NCBI GenBank assembly: GCA_016938035.1
Contig: JAFGVK010000078.1
Coordinates: forward strand, 1-50,842
Direction: 5' to 3'
Length of the DNA stretch: 50,842 nucleotides
Origin: Deltaproteobacteria bacterium
GTDB taxonomy: Bacteria; Myxococcota_A; UBA796; GCA-2862545
Shown here: positions 1-8,087 of the stretch, one piece after another
Layout: each line of letters starts with the position of its first letter
Numbering within the stretch: the first letter of the stretch is position 1
Translations under genes and position numbers: made by a program
The notes under the pieces: generated by a model
What the model was told of the DNA's origin: nothing
The model's database searches: none
The model's input: only the letters and a program-made list of their open reading frames with translations

Positions 1-311
1 ACCTGCTGCCCCGCCTTCACCAGGGTCGCGCCCCCCTCGACCGCCTCGGCCAGGGTGCGGTCCACCTCGTCCGGCGAGCCAACGTTGTGGGCGAGGGTGA
101 AGCTGCGGAAGCCGGCGCCCTCGGCGGGGACCGTGGCGTCCTCAGCCAGCGCCTCGCGCGGGTACAGGGCGAGGGTCAGCCCCTGCAGATCGAAGAAGGC
201 GATCCCCTCGGCGCCATCGCGCAGCGGCAGGCCCAGCCCATCCCGGTAGAAGGCCACCGAACGGGTCAGATCGGCGACGCCGAGGGTCAGGATCGAGACG
301 CGAGGCTTCAC
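1..311 (-). CDS. VOC (glyoxalase/bleomycin-resistance) family protein, 3' part missing
   Basis: The reading frame runs off the left edge, so only the first 103 codons are present. The N-terminus reads KPRVSILTLGVADLTRSVAF followed by YRDGLGLPL, the usual first beta-alpha-beta unit of vicinal oxygen chelate proteins, then a second strand set ending near FTLAHNV. These small cytosolic proteins bind a metal between paired modules, but their substrates vary and none can be named here. The GTG at 311 is chosen because GGAG lies 8 bases upstream; the ATG at 327 is out of frame. The gene is divergent from the lipoprotein gene at 368, with 56 bp between the two starts. The family is fairly secure, the reaction unknown. 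Confidence 0.8.
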   Translation of the reverse strand, partial: MKPRVSILTLGVADLTRSVAFYRDGLGLPLRDGAEGIAFFDLQGLTLALYPREALAEDATVPAEGAGFRSFTLAHNVGSPDEVDRTLAEAVEGGATLVKAGQQ

Positions 312-367
312 GCCGGCTCCAAGGCATCGGGTGTGGGTTAGAATACCGCCGAAGCTGGGAGGCGGCA

Positions 368-2716
368 ATGCGAAGCTGGGCCTGGATCGGTGTCCTGGGA
401 CTGATCGCGTGTGACAGGGGCTGCAACGACGACCCGGAGGCGGGCACCCACCTGCAGGGGGAGCCGTGCACCGCGACCTCGCAGTGCGAGACCTTCACCG
501 CCTGCACCGGCAACGGGGTGTGCGACTTCTACGGCGAGGTCGGAACAGCCGGCCTGGGAGAGGCCTGCGCCTCCTCGCTGTTCTGCCAGATCGAGTACGC
601 GTGCAGCGCCGAGGGGCTGTGCGCGCCCCCCGGCAGCGAGGGCACCGGGAGCTTCGGCGACTCCTGTGAGGGCGAGGGCGACTGCCAGGCGAGCCTGCGC
701 TGCGAGGAGGGCGCCTGCGCCGGTGTCCCCATCCCCGCCTGGGCCGGGGGCGCGTGCGAGCAGCGGGGGAGCGACGAGGGCCCGCTCCGCATCTACTACC
801 AGGTCCCCAGGAGCGGGACGTCCGGGGACTTCTTTCGCCTGCCCTTCCCCAACGATCTGCGCGTCGACGAGGACGAGGTGGACCTGACGGGCTTCCCCGA
901 CCCAGGCGTCCAGGTGGACGCGGTGGGCGGCGCGATGTCCGCCTGGATCACCGCCGCGAGCTGGTCGTTCAGCGGCTTCGGGACCCAGGCCCCGGTGTTC
1001 TTCCGGGCCTCCACAGCCCTGGACCTGGGCGACCTGTCGGTCGGCCCTGTGGGGCACGGGACCACCGGCATCGTCGACCTGACCCCCGGCCCCGCCTTCG
1101 GCCAGTACGTCCCCGCGGGGATGCGCGCGGCCACCGCCAGGCAGGCCTACCTCTGCTACAACTGGGTCGCGGTCTTCCCCACCGGCGGCAGGCCCCTGAC
1201 CCCTGGCCACACCTACGCCGCCTACCTCACCACCAGCATCACCACCAAGGACAACCAGCAGACCCTGGCCCAGGACGCGGACTTCACCGCCCTGGTGGCG
1301 GCAGAGCCCCCCTCCGACGCGGCCCTCGCGGCGGCATGGACCACCTACGCGCCCCTGCGCACCTGGCTGGACGGGGCGGGGCTCACCGGCGATCAGCTCG
1401 CCGCCGCCGCGGTGTTCACGGTGCAGGACCCGCTGGAGCCCGCCCGGCAGGTGCTGAGCGCGGTGGAGCACGCCCCCCTCCCGGAGGTGTCGCAGCGCCA
1501 CCTGTGCGGGGAGGATCCCGGCCCGCTGGCGGGCGAGGACCCCACCAGGGGCTGTTTCGGCGCGGGGGTGGGGTACGACGAGCTCCAGGGCGAGGTGGGC
1601 CTGCCTCGCTTCCAGTCCGGGACCCCTCCCTACAAGACCGCCGCAGAGGGGGGGCGCATCGAGGTGCTCGGTGCCGGCCCCGCGCCGGTGGGCACAGACA
1701 CGGTGGCCTTCGCCCTCACCCTCCCCCACGGCGACATGCCCGCCCAGGGCTGGCCCCTGGTGCTCTACGCCCACGGCGAGGGGGGAAATTACCGCTCCTT
1801 TGTGGCAGAGGGCCTCGCAGCGGACCTCTCCTCAGCGCTGCTCGACGACGGTCGCGAGGCGCGCTTCGCGGTGCTGTCCATCGACGGGCTGTTCCACGGC
1901 CCCCGCGTCCACGCCGAGAACCACTCCGCCTCCTGGCTGGCCATGGACCCCAGCGCCTACCACCCCGCGCGGCTGTTCCTGAACCCACTGAACCCGTGGT
2001 CAAGCATGGACAACCCCATCCAGGGCGCAGCCGACTACTGGGCCCTGAGCCGCTGGGCGGAGGACATGGCGTGGTCCCCCTCCGAGAGCCCCACCGGGGC
2101 CGAGGTGCGCTTCGATCCCGACCGCCTCTACTTCGTCGGCCGGGGCCAGGGGGCGGACGTGGGCTTGCCCTTCGCGGCGCTAGAGCCCAGGCTGCGCGCG
2201 GCGGTGCTCGCGGCCCCTAGGGGGCACAGCGCCGAGGTGATCGCCAACACCACCCAGCCCACCCGCCTCGCGACCGACGTGGCGGTGGTGACCGCCGACC
2301 CCTCGGTGGACCGCACCAGCGCCGCGGTGGGGCTGATGCAGCAGGTGCTGGAGCGCGGCGACGGGGCCAACTACCTGGACGCGGTGCTCACCGATGACGA
2401 CGACGCCGAGGGCCGCTCGGTGCTCCACCTGTGGGGCCTCGGCGACGGCTGGGCGCCCGACGAGGCACAGCTCGCCCTGGCGCGTTCGGGGAGCCTGTCG
2501 GTGCTCACCAACGGCAGCGAGGCCCCGGAGGGGCTGGTGCCGGTGACCGCCCCCGTCTCCGGGAACCGCGCGGGGGTCACCGGGGTGGTGAGCCTCGGGG
2601 CGGTGGCGCCGGATCCGCACCTGACCCTGTTCGACGACGCCCTGGCGCGGCGCCAGGCGGTGCAATTTCTCGCCACCGCCGAGCTAGACGACCTGCCGGT
2701 GGTTGTGGGGCCCTGA
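368..2716 (+). CDS. Cys-rich lipoprotein with alpha/beta-hydrolase fold lacking the nucleophile
   Basis: The 782-residue product starts with a lipoprotein signal ending in lipobox LIAC (Cys15). Residues about 20-120 hold many regularly spaced cysteines, likely a disulfide-rich module. The rest resembles secreted lipase-like proteins of the VolA/bacterial virulence factor lipase type: a VLYAHGEGG strand-loop near residue 470, where such enzymes have the oxyanion HG, then LYFVGRGQG near 590. In active relatives this second motif reads G-H/x-S-x-G; here the nucleophile position is Gly593 (GGC at 2144-2146), so classical serine-hydrolase chemistry is unlikely. A GGGAGG Shine-Dalgarno at 357-362 supports the ATG. 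It probably sits in the envelope facing outward or in the periplasm. The fold is inferred from motifs; the function is unknown. Confidence 0.75.
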   Translation: MRSWAWIGVLGLIACDRGCNDDPEAGTHLQGEPCTATSQCETFTACTGNGVCDFYGEVGTAGLGEACASSLFCQIEYACSAEGLCAPPGSEGTGSFGDSCEGEGDCQASLRCEEGACAGVPIPAWAGGACEQRGSDEGPLRIYYQVPRSGTSGDFFRLPFPNDLRVDEDEVDLTGFPDPGVQVDAVGGAMSAWITAASWSFSGFGTQAPVFFRASTALDLGDLSVGPVGHGTTGIVDLTPGPAFGQYVPAGMRAATARQAYLCYNWVAVFPTGGRPLTPGHTYAAYLTTSITTKDNQQTLAQDADFTALVAAEPPSDAALAAAWTTYAPLRTWLDGAGLTGDQLAAAAVFTVQDPLEPARQVLSAVEHAPLPEVSQRHLCGEDPGPLAGEDPTRGCFGAGVGYDELQGEVGLPRFQSGTPPYKTAAEGGRIEVLGAGPAPVGTDTVAFALTLPHGDMPAQGWPLVLYAHGEGGNYRSFVAEGLAADLSSALLDDGREARFAVLSIDGLFHGPRVHAENHSASWLAMDPSAYHPARLFLNPLNPWSSMDNPIQGAADYWALSRWAEDMAWSPSESPTGAEVRFDPDRLYFVGRGQGADVGLPFAALEPRLRAAVLAAPRGHSAEVIANTTQPTRLATDVAVVTADPSVDRTSAAVGLMQQVLERGDGANYLDAVLTDDDDAEGRSVLHLWGLGDGWAPDEAQLALARSGSLSVLTNGSEAPEGLVPVTAPVSGNRAGVTGVVSLGAVAPDPHLTLFDDALARRQAVQFLATAELDDLPVVVGP

Positions 2717-2846
2717 CCCACCCGAGGGCCGCGATCCACCGGGGCCCCTCCCTCCTCTCCGCCCGCGCCCCACCGTTCCTCTCGACCTGGCGCAGGATGG
2801 AAGGAGCGGGTCGCGGGAGCGCTCGCCCCCGCGCCGGAGCGGGAGG

Positions 2847-5141
2847 CTACTCCGGCTGAGCCTGGTGGTTGTAGCGGATCAGATCCGGGTAGGCGCTGCC
2901 CCCGTCGAAGGCGTACCTGTAGAGCTGCCAGGTGCCCATCACCCGCTTCACGTACTCCCTGGTCTCGCGGAAGGGGATGCGCTCGACGTACTCGTCGGTG
3001 GGCACGTTACCCCAGGCCCCTAGCCACTGGCGCTGCCGGCCCGCGCCCGCGTTGTAGGCGGCGAGGGCCAGGTAGGGGCTGTCCGCCAGCTGCTTGTGCA
3101 TCGCGTCCAGGTACTTCGCGCCGATCGGCAGGTTCACCTCGGGGCGCACCAGATCGGCGTTGGTGACCTTCATCCCCAGCCAGCCGGCGGTCTGCTGGGC
3201 CGTGGCGGGCATCAGCTGAGAGAGCCCCCAGGCGCCAGCGAAGGAGCGGATGTCCTTGTTGAAGTTGGACTCCTCCCGCACCAGCGCGTGGAACAGGCGC
3301 GGCTCATAGCGGGAATAGGGCGCGGCGGCGGCCTGCACCTCGGGCCAGTAGCGGTCGGGGTAGCCCACCCGCAGGATGTCGTGCGCCTTGGGCCCCAGCG
3401 AGGGCGGCGGGCCGTGCTTGAGCCACTGGCGAAAGGCGTCGTGGGCGAACAGCCAGTCCCCCGCGTCAATGCGGGCCTCGATCAGCGCGGCCATCTCCTC
3501 CCCGGTCTGTGGCGCCTCCGCGGCGCGGCCCCACTCGGCCAGCCCCTCCTGCACCAGCCCCACCCGCATCAGCGAGAGGCCGGTCTGCAGGTGGGGATCC
3601 TCCCAGAAGCTGCGCGAGACGGTCCAGGTGGTCGCGGGCTCCGGCGCGATCCGCGGCTGGTCCAGGGCCGAGGCGACCTCCGGCGCCAGCTCCTGAAGCC
3701 GGCTGAAGGCGAGGATGGCGTAGAAGGAGGTGGGGTGCTCGCGGCAGAGGGCCTCCCACCCGGCGATCGCCGCGGCGCGCGCGGCGGGATCGGCCACCGC
3801 CACGGTGGGGTCCGCCACCTGCGGATAGAGGGTCCAGCGGGCCTCCCAGTAGCGGCCCGCGAGCACGTGGACGGGGTCCCCGTCCAGGGGCAGCGCCCCC
3901 AGCGACCTCGCGATTTTTAGGGCCTCTTCGGGCTGCCCGTCGAGGTAGTACGAGAAGGCCAGGCGCCAGGTGGACTCCGGCACAGTGTCCCCCGCGGGAT
4001 AGCGCTCCAGCCCCTGTTGCCAGAGGGCGCGGGCGCCAGCCAGATCGCCAGCCTCCTGCAGCGCGATGCCGGCGCGGGTGAGGCCGTCATCGGCGTAGGA
4101 GTCGTCGGCGTACAGCGCGGCCATCTTGACGTAGGTGGCGGCTGCCTCCCGGTGCTGCCCCTTTCGGAATTGGGCGGTGCCCAGGAGGTACATCGCCTTG
4201 GCGCCGTACCCGCCCGCTGCCTGAGCGCAGCGCTCCCCCAACCCCTGCAGCGACGAGACGGTGGCGCTCAGGTGGTTGCGCTTGTAGTGGGAGCGCCCCA
4301 GGGTGAAGATCAGCCGGCAGGCGTCCTCCCCGTCCCCCTCCGCCGCGGCCCGCTTCGACTCGGCCAGAGCGATGGCGCCGTCGTAGTCACCGGTGCTCAT
4401 CAGCGCCTCGGCCCGGAGCCCCGCCTCTTGCCAGGTCGCGGGGCGCCCCCGGAGCAGGGCGACCACCTCCTGGTCCTCCTCGGTACCGGCGCACTGAGTC
4501 CAGGCGCGGCGGAGCGCCGCCACCCCCGCCGGCTGCTCCACACCCCAGTGCCGCCCCAGGGCCAGGGCAGCGGCGGGCACGCCGGGCGCGCAGCCCTCCT
4601 GTCCCAGCACCGCCTCGTAGATCGGCCACGCCTCGGAGGTGCGAGCGAGGGAGAGGAGCACCTCAGCACGCTGCACCTGCGCCCGGGCCCAGAAGGCGCT
4701 CCCGGCGTCCACCGCCCCCAGGGGCTCCAGGGCGTCCACCGGCCGGATCGCCGCCAGCACCTCGCCCTCCAGGGCCCTCCGCCACGAGGGAGGCAGCGCC
4801 TCGGCCTGCGCCAGCAGCGGGAGCAGCGCCTCGGCCTCTGGGGCCCTGTCGGCGTGGACCAGCGACCAGGCGGTGACGTAGGCCCAGACCGGGGTGCGCG
4901 CCGCGTCGGCCTCGGCGAGCAGCAGGGTGGCGGCGGCGTCCCACCGCCGAGCGCGCAGCGCGTCCTGCTCCGCCTGAGACCACGATCCCAGCGACCGGAG
5001 CTCCGCGCGCTCCACCTCGACGAAGGGGGACGGGGCGGGCGGAGGCTGGGGGGCCTGGTACTCGCTCACCGCGCGCTCCTCAGTGGGGGCCGCGCAGGCA
5101 GGGAGGGCGAACAGGCTGAGGGCGAGGAGGGCGTTTCTCAC
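2847..5141 (-). CDS. Lytic transglycosylase lipoprotein, Slt70-like with TPR-type repeats
   Basis: The product cleaves peptidoglycan glycan strands in the periplasm, inferred from its C-terminal SLT domain. Key residues are LVREESNFNKD with catalytic Glu near residue 624, GAWGLSQLMPATA, and LALAAYNAG, all diagnostic of family 1 lytic transglycosylases. Residues about 60-550 are Ala/Leu-rich helical repeats of TPR type, like the U-shaped region of Slt70, but the protein (764 aa) is longer than E. coli Slt and is a lipoprotein (MRNALLALSLFALPAC). I chose the GTG at 5141 because AGGAG lies 5 bases upstream; an ATG at 5156 in frame has no such site and would spoil the short signal peptide. It is convergent with the hydrolase-like lipoprotein and divergent from the M50-like gene. 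Confidence 0.9.
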   Translation of the reverse strand: MRNALLALSLFALPACAAPTEERAVSEYQAPQPPPAPSPFVEVERAELRSLGSWSQAEQDALRARRWDAAATLLLAEADAARTPVWAYVTAWSLVHADRAPEAEALLPLLAQAEALPPSWRRALEGEVLAAIRPVDALEPLGAVDAGSAFWARAQVQRAEVLLSLARTSEAWPIYEAVLGQEGCAPGVPAAALALGRHWGVEQPAGVAALRRAWTQCAGTEEDQEVVALLRGRPATWQEAGLRAEALMSTGDYDGAIALAESKRAAAEGDGEDACRLIFTLGRSHYKRNHLSATVSSLQGLGERCAQAAGGYGAKAMYLLGTAQFRKGQHREAAATYVKMAALYADDSYADDGLTRAGIALQEAGDLAGARALWQQGLERYPAGDTVPESTWRLAFSYYLDGQPEEALKIARSLGALPLDGDPVHVLAGRYWEARWTLYPQVADPTVAVADPAARAAAIAGWEALCREHPTSFYAILAFSRLQELAPEVASALDQPRIAPEPATTWTVSRSFWEDPHLQTGLSLMRVGLVQEGLAEWGRAAEAPQTGEEMAALIEARIDAGDWLFAHDAFRQWLKHGPPPSLGPKAHDILRVGYPDRYWPEVQAAAAPYSRYEPRLFHALVREESNFNKDIRSFAGAWGLSQLMPATAQQTAGWLGMKVTNADLVRPEVNLPIGAKYLDAMHKQLADSPYLALAAYNAGAGRQRQWLGAWGNVPTDEYVERIPFRETREYVKRVMGTWQLYRYAFDGGSAYPDLIRYNHQAQPE

Positions 5142-5146
5142 AAGAG

Positions 5147-5151
5147 CTCCT
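5147..5151 (-). promoter_or_regulatory. Shine-Dalgarno AGGAG deciding the transglycosylase start
   Basis: Read on the minus strand, AGGAG is followed by CTCTT and then GTG. This favours the GTG at 5141-5139 over the in-frame ATG at 5156-5154, which has no purine-rich site upstream. Confidence 0.6.
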
Positions 5152-5200
5152 GTCATCGAGGTGCAGACGCAATAGTAGCGGTGCCTCACAGGTTGTTGCC

Positions 5201-5878
5201 GTGAAGGAGGTCCCCCTGGCGAGCCGAGGCACACAGACGCTGCACACTGTGGGGCTTATCGCCCTCGCGGTCCTGATGCTCCTGTTCTGGCACCACCGCT
5301 GGCTGCTGCCGGTCAAGATGTTCGTGGTACTGGCGCACGAGCTGGGGCACGCGCTCGCGGCCCTGCTCACGGGCGGATCGGTGCTGGAGGTGTCCTTCGG
5401 GACCGACCAGGGCGGGTGGGCCAGGACCCAGGGCGGCAACGCCTTCATCATCCTCAACGCCGGCTACCTGGGGTCGACCCTCACCGGACTGGCGCTGCTC
5501 CGGCTGGGGCGCACCCCGCGCGCCTCACGGATCGGCCTCTCTGCCATCGCGCTGCTGCTCGTCGGGGTGGCGGTGTTCTTGATGAGCTGGCTGTCCATGG
5601 CTCAGGTCTACGCGGTGCTGATGGCGGCGGCCTTCCTGCTGCTCGGGCGCTTCGCGGGCGCGGGGCTACAGCGCTTCGTCCTGCGGGCGCTGGGGATGTT
5701 CTCGGTGCTCTACGCCCTGTGGGACATCGCGGACGACGTGTTCACCCCCGCTGGCAGCCCGATGTCCGACGCGGCGGCCCTGGCGCAGCTCACCTACGTC
5801 CCCTCCTGCTGCTGGGGCGTCACTTGGATCGCCCTGAGCGTGGGGCTGGTGGTGCTGTTCAGGAGGCGCCTGCTGTAG
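5201..5878 (+). CDS. M50B-like membrane metallopeptidase
   Basis: This 225-residue integral membrane protein carries VLAHELGHALAALLTGG at about residues 43-59, the HExxH zinc motif of M50-type intramembrane peptidases, next to a hydrophobic first segment. Four or five more hydrophobic segments follow, including NAGYLGSTLTGLALL. This matches the peptidase_M50B-like group, whose substrates are mostly unknown. The start is uncertain: the GTG at 5201 has no upstream Shine-Dalgarno, whereas AAGGAGG lies inside the frame at 5204-5210. Translation may therefore be leaderless from 5201 or start at a rare codon just downstream. It is divergent from the transglycosylase gene with about 59 bp between. 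A role in membrane protein turnover is a guess from family. Confidence 0.8.
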   Translation: MKEVPLASRGTQTLHTVGLIALAVLMLLFWHHRWLLPVKMFVVLAHELGHALAALLTGGSVLEVSFGTDQGGWARTQGGNAFIILNAGYLGSTLTGLALLRLGRTPRASRIGLSAIALLLVGVAVFLMSWLSMAQVYAVLMAAAFLLLGRFAGAGLQRFVLRALGMFSVLYALWDIADDVFTPAGSPMSDAAALAQLTYVPSCCWGVTWIALSVGLVVLFRRRLL

Positions 5879-6035
5879 TGGAGAGGTAGCGAAGGCCGGA
5901 GAGCGCCCTGTCGCCACCGGATGCCTGCGGGATCGGGGGCGCTGGTTCGCGGGCGGAGTGACGCGCTCCGTGCCCCCTTGGAGGCCCTCGCCACAGGGGC
6001 GCCGGGTGGTCGGCGGACCGCCCTGTCCTCGCGCC

Positions 6036-8087
6036 CTACCGCCCCGCCACCCCCGGCAGCCACCACTCCGGCACCCCCTCGATCTCCACGATGACATCGC
6101 GCCAGTAGACCAAGTCCGCCAGCTCTGGGGGGAGGCGCACGCGGTCCTTCGCGGTGCACACCAGCGGCAGCCCGTCGGCCCAGCGGAGCAGCTCCGCTGG
6201 CACCACCCCGTGGTCCGGCAAGGCGCGGGACCTCCCAAGGGTCAGGGCCCGGAAGAAGTCTCCCGGCTGTCCCACCCCCGCGAAGGCCGCCACCGGCCCC
6301 TCTGGGGCGGGCACCACCCGATCGCCCAGGTGCCACGGGCCCTCACGGCGGCGCGCCTCGACCACCGGGATCGGCGCAGAGAGCGGGCCGCGGTGCGCGA
6401 CGATCCCGTCCGCGGCCCGCGCCAGCGCCTCCAGCGGCCGGCGCTCCCCCGCCGGCAGCGGCCCTCGCGCGCCACGCCGCTGCGCGTCCACCACCACCAG
6501 CTCCAGATCGCGCGCCACCTCCCGCGCGCCCAGGCCGTCGTCGAGGAGGATGACGGTGGCCCCCGCAGCCTCCAGGGCGCGCACCGCCCTGCGCCGATCT
6601 CCACACGCGGCCACCAGGCTCCCGTCCCTGCGGTGGAGCTCCCCCTCATCGCCCAGGCCCGCGGCCCGCGCCCCCTCCCACGAGCAGGCCAGGCCCCTGC
6701 CCTGCCGGCGATAACCCCGCAGCGCCACCCCGGCGGTGTGGCCCCGCGCCCTGAGGGCCGCGGCCCACCAGCGCACGGTGGAGGTCTTCCCGGGACCCCG
6801 CGCGTCCTCGCTGCCCACCGAGATCACCGGGACCCCCGCCCGGTGCGGGGCGTGCCCCCGGACCCGCAGGTCCACCGCCGCGCCGAGGCGGTAGGGGCCG
6901 ACCAGCGGTGCGGCCCACGGGCGAGGCGGGGCCTCAGGGGCCGGCGGGCCGCCCAAGAAGGGGGTGAGCGCCTCCAGGGTGTGGCGGACCGCGCCGGAGG
7001 TCCACGGGGCGGGCCTGGGCCCGGCCAGCGCCGCCGCGAGCTGATCCCCCAGCGCCTCGCGGGAGGCCGCGATCCTGTGGGGGAGCCGCGCCAGGGCCTC
7101 GGCGTTGGCGGTCGCGTGGGGGCCCACCACCACCGGGACCCCGGCGCGGCCAGCCTCGCTGGGGGAGTGCCCCCCCAGCGCGGGATCGAAGGTGCCCCCG
7201 ATGAACGCGGCCCCGGCCCCCCGCAGGCAGCCCGCCAGCTCCCCCAGGCTGTCGAGCAGCAGCACCTCCACCTCGTCGGGCACCTGGGCGCCAGAGAGCC
7301 GGGAGCGCCTCGCCCAGGGGCGCCCGGAGGCCTGTATCAGCGCCGCCACCCGCTCCCAGCGCTCCCTGTGCCTGGGCGCCAGCAGCAGGGCCGTCCCCGG
7401 CGGCAGCGCGGAGAGGGCCTCCAACAGCGCGCCCTCGTCGCCCTCCCTGGTGGACGCCCCCACCACGAAGGGCCGCGACCACCGGAGGGGGCTGGGCGGC
7501 AGGGGGCGGTCCCCCTTCAGATCCCCTCCCACCACCGCCTCCAGCCCCATCGCCCGCAGCCGCGCTGCGTCGGCCCGGCCCTGGGTGATGTGGAGGGCCG
7601 CGCCCCCCACCCGGAGCAGGTAGGGGCGCGGCGCGGTGCCCTGGCGCACCCTGACACTGACCCGGACCGCGGGGGCTCCGTGCTCGGCGGCGCGCCGTGC
7701 GAGCTGCGGCCACCAGGTGTTCTCGACGAAGACCAGCGCCCTGGGCCTGGCCTGGGCCCAGAGCGGGGCCAGGGTCCAGGGGTGATCCACCGGCCGGACC
7801 GCCACCGCCACCCGCGACCCGGCGAACAGGCGGCGGGCGAGCGCCGCGCCGGTGTCTGTGTCCACCGTCAGCAGCACCTCGCCGGGCAGGGCGCGCACCA
7901 GCGCCTCAGCGGCGCCCACCTCCCCCAGCGAGGCGGCGTGGACCCAGATCACCCCCGGCGCCACCTGAGCCACGCTCAGCCCCCAGCGCTCGCGCCAGTC
8001 CCCCCGCAGGCGGGGGTGGACCGCGCTCAGCCCGGCCCAGAGCGGCAGCAGCGGGGTGGAGAGCCCCGCGCTCAGCCGCCAGATCAC
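6036..8087 (-). CDS. waaA-lpxK: Fusion of Kdo transferase (WaaA/KdtA) and lipid A 4'-kinase (LpxK)
   Basis: One uninterrupted frame of 683 residues joins two lipid A enzymes. The N-terminal part (about 1-380) is GT30 Kdo transferase: a hydrophobic anchor, HAASLGEVGA with the conserved Glu56, and GGTFDPALGGHSPSEAG followed by VPVVVGPH. The C-terminal part (about 390-683) is LpxK: PVISVGSEDARGPGKTS as the P-loop, LRGYRRQGRG, ILLDDGLGAREVARDLELVV, LPAGE, AFAGVGQPGDFFRAL and TAKDRVRLP. WaaA adds Kdo to lipid IVA and LpxK phosphorylates the disaccharide at the 4' position. The LpxK half departs from consensus: GGTGKT reads RGPGKT, and DDGxQH reads DDGLGA. The GTG at 8087 overlaps the exporter stop as GTGA with GGGAGG upstream; a GTG at 8108 is also open. 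The 3' neighbour is convergent. Confidence 0.88.
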   Translation of the reverse strand: MIWRLSAGLSTPLLPLWAGLSAVHPRLRGDWRERWGLSVAQVAPGVIWVHAASLGEVGAAEALVRALPGEVLLTVDTDTGAALARRLFAGSRVAVAVRPVDHPWTLAPLWAQARPRALVFVENTWWPQLARRAAEHGAPAVRVSVRVRQGTAPRPYLLRVGGAALHITQGRADAARLRAMGLEAVVGGDLKGDRPLPPSPLRWSRPFVVGASTREGDEGALLEALSALPPGTALLLAPRHRERWERVAALIQASGRPWARRSRLSGAQVPDEVEVLLLDSLGELAGCLRGAGAAFIGGTFDPALGGHSPSEAGRAGVPVVVGPHATANAEALARLPHRIAASREALGDQLAAALAGPRPAPWTSGAVRHTLEALTPFLGGPPAPEAPPRPWAAPLVGPYRLGAAVDLRVRGHAPHRAGVPVISVGSEDARGPGKTSTVRWWAAALRARGHTAGVALRGYRRQGRGLACSWEGARAAGLGDEGELHRRDGSLVAACGDRRRAVRALEAAGATVILLDDGLGAREVARDLELVVVDAQRRGARGPLPAGERRPLEALARAADGIVAHRGPLSAPIPVVEARRREGPWHLGDRVVPAPEGPVAAFAGVGQPGDFFRALTLGRSRALPDHGVVPAELLRWADGLPLVCTAKDRVRLPPELADLVYWRDVIVEIEGVPEWWLPGVAGR

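Noticed and set aside
338..1774. Long minus-strand open frame opposite the first lipoprotein gene
   Set aside because: It is Gly/Arg/His-rich shadow sequence of the GC-rich plus-strand gene, with no domain, signal or Shine-Dalgarno support.
2813..2846. Hairpin before the transglycosylase stop as a terminator
   Set aside because: A 5-bp CCCGC/GCGGG stem without a U-tract is too weak to claim.
5139..5234. Longer start for the transglycosylase (from 5234 or 5156)
   Set aside because: The GTG at 5141 has a good Shine-Dalgarno and gives a compact lipoprotein signal; upstream codons would overlap the divergent gene region.
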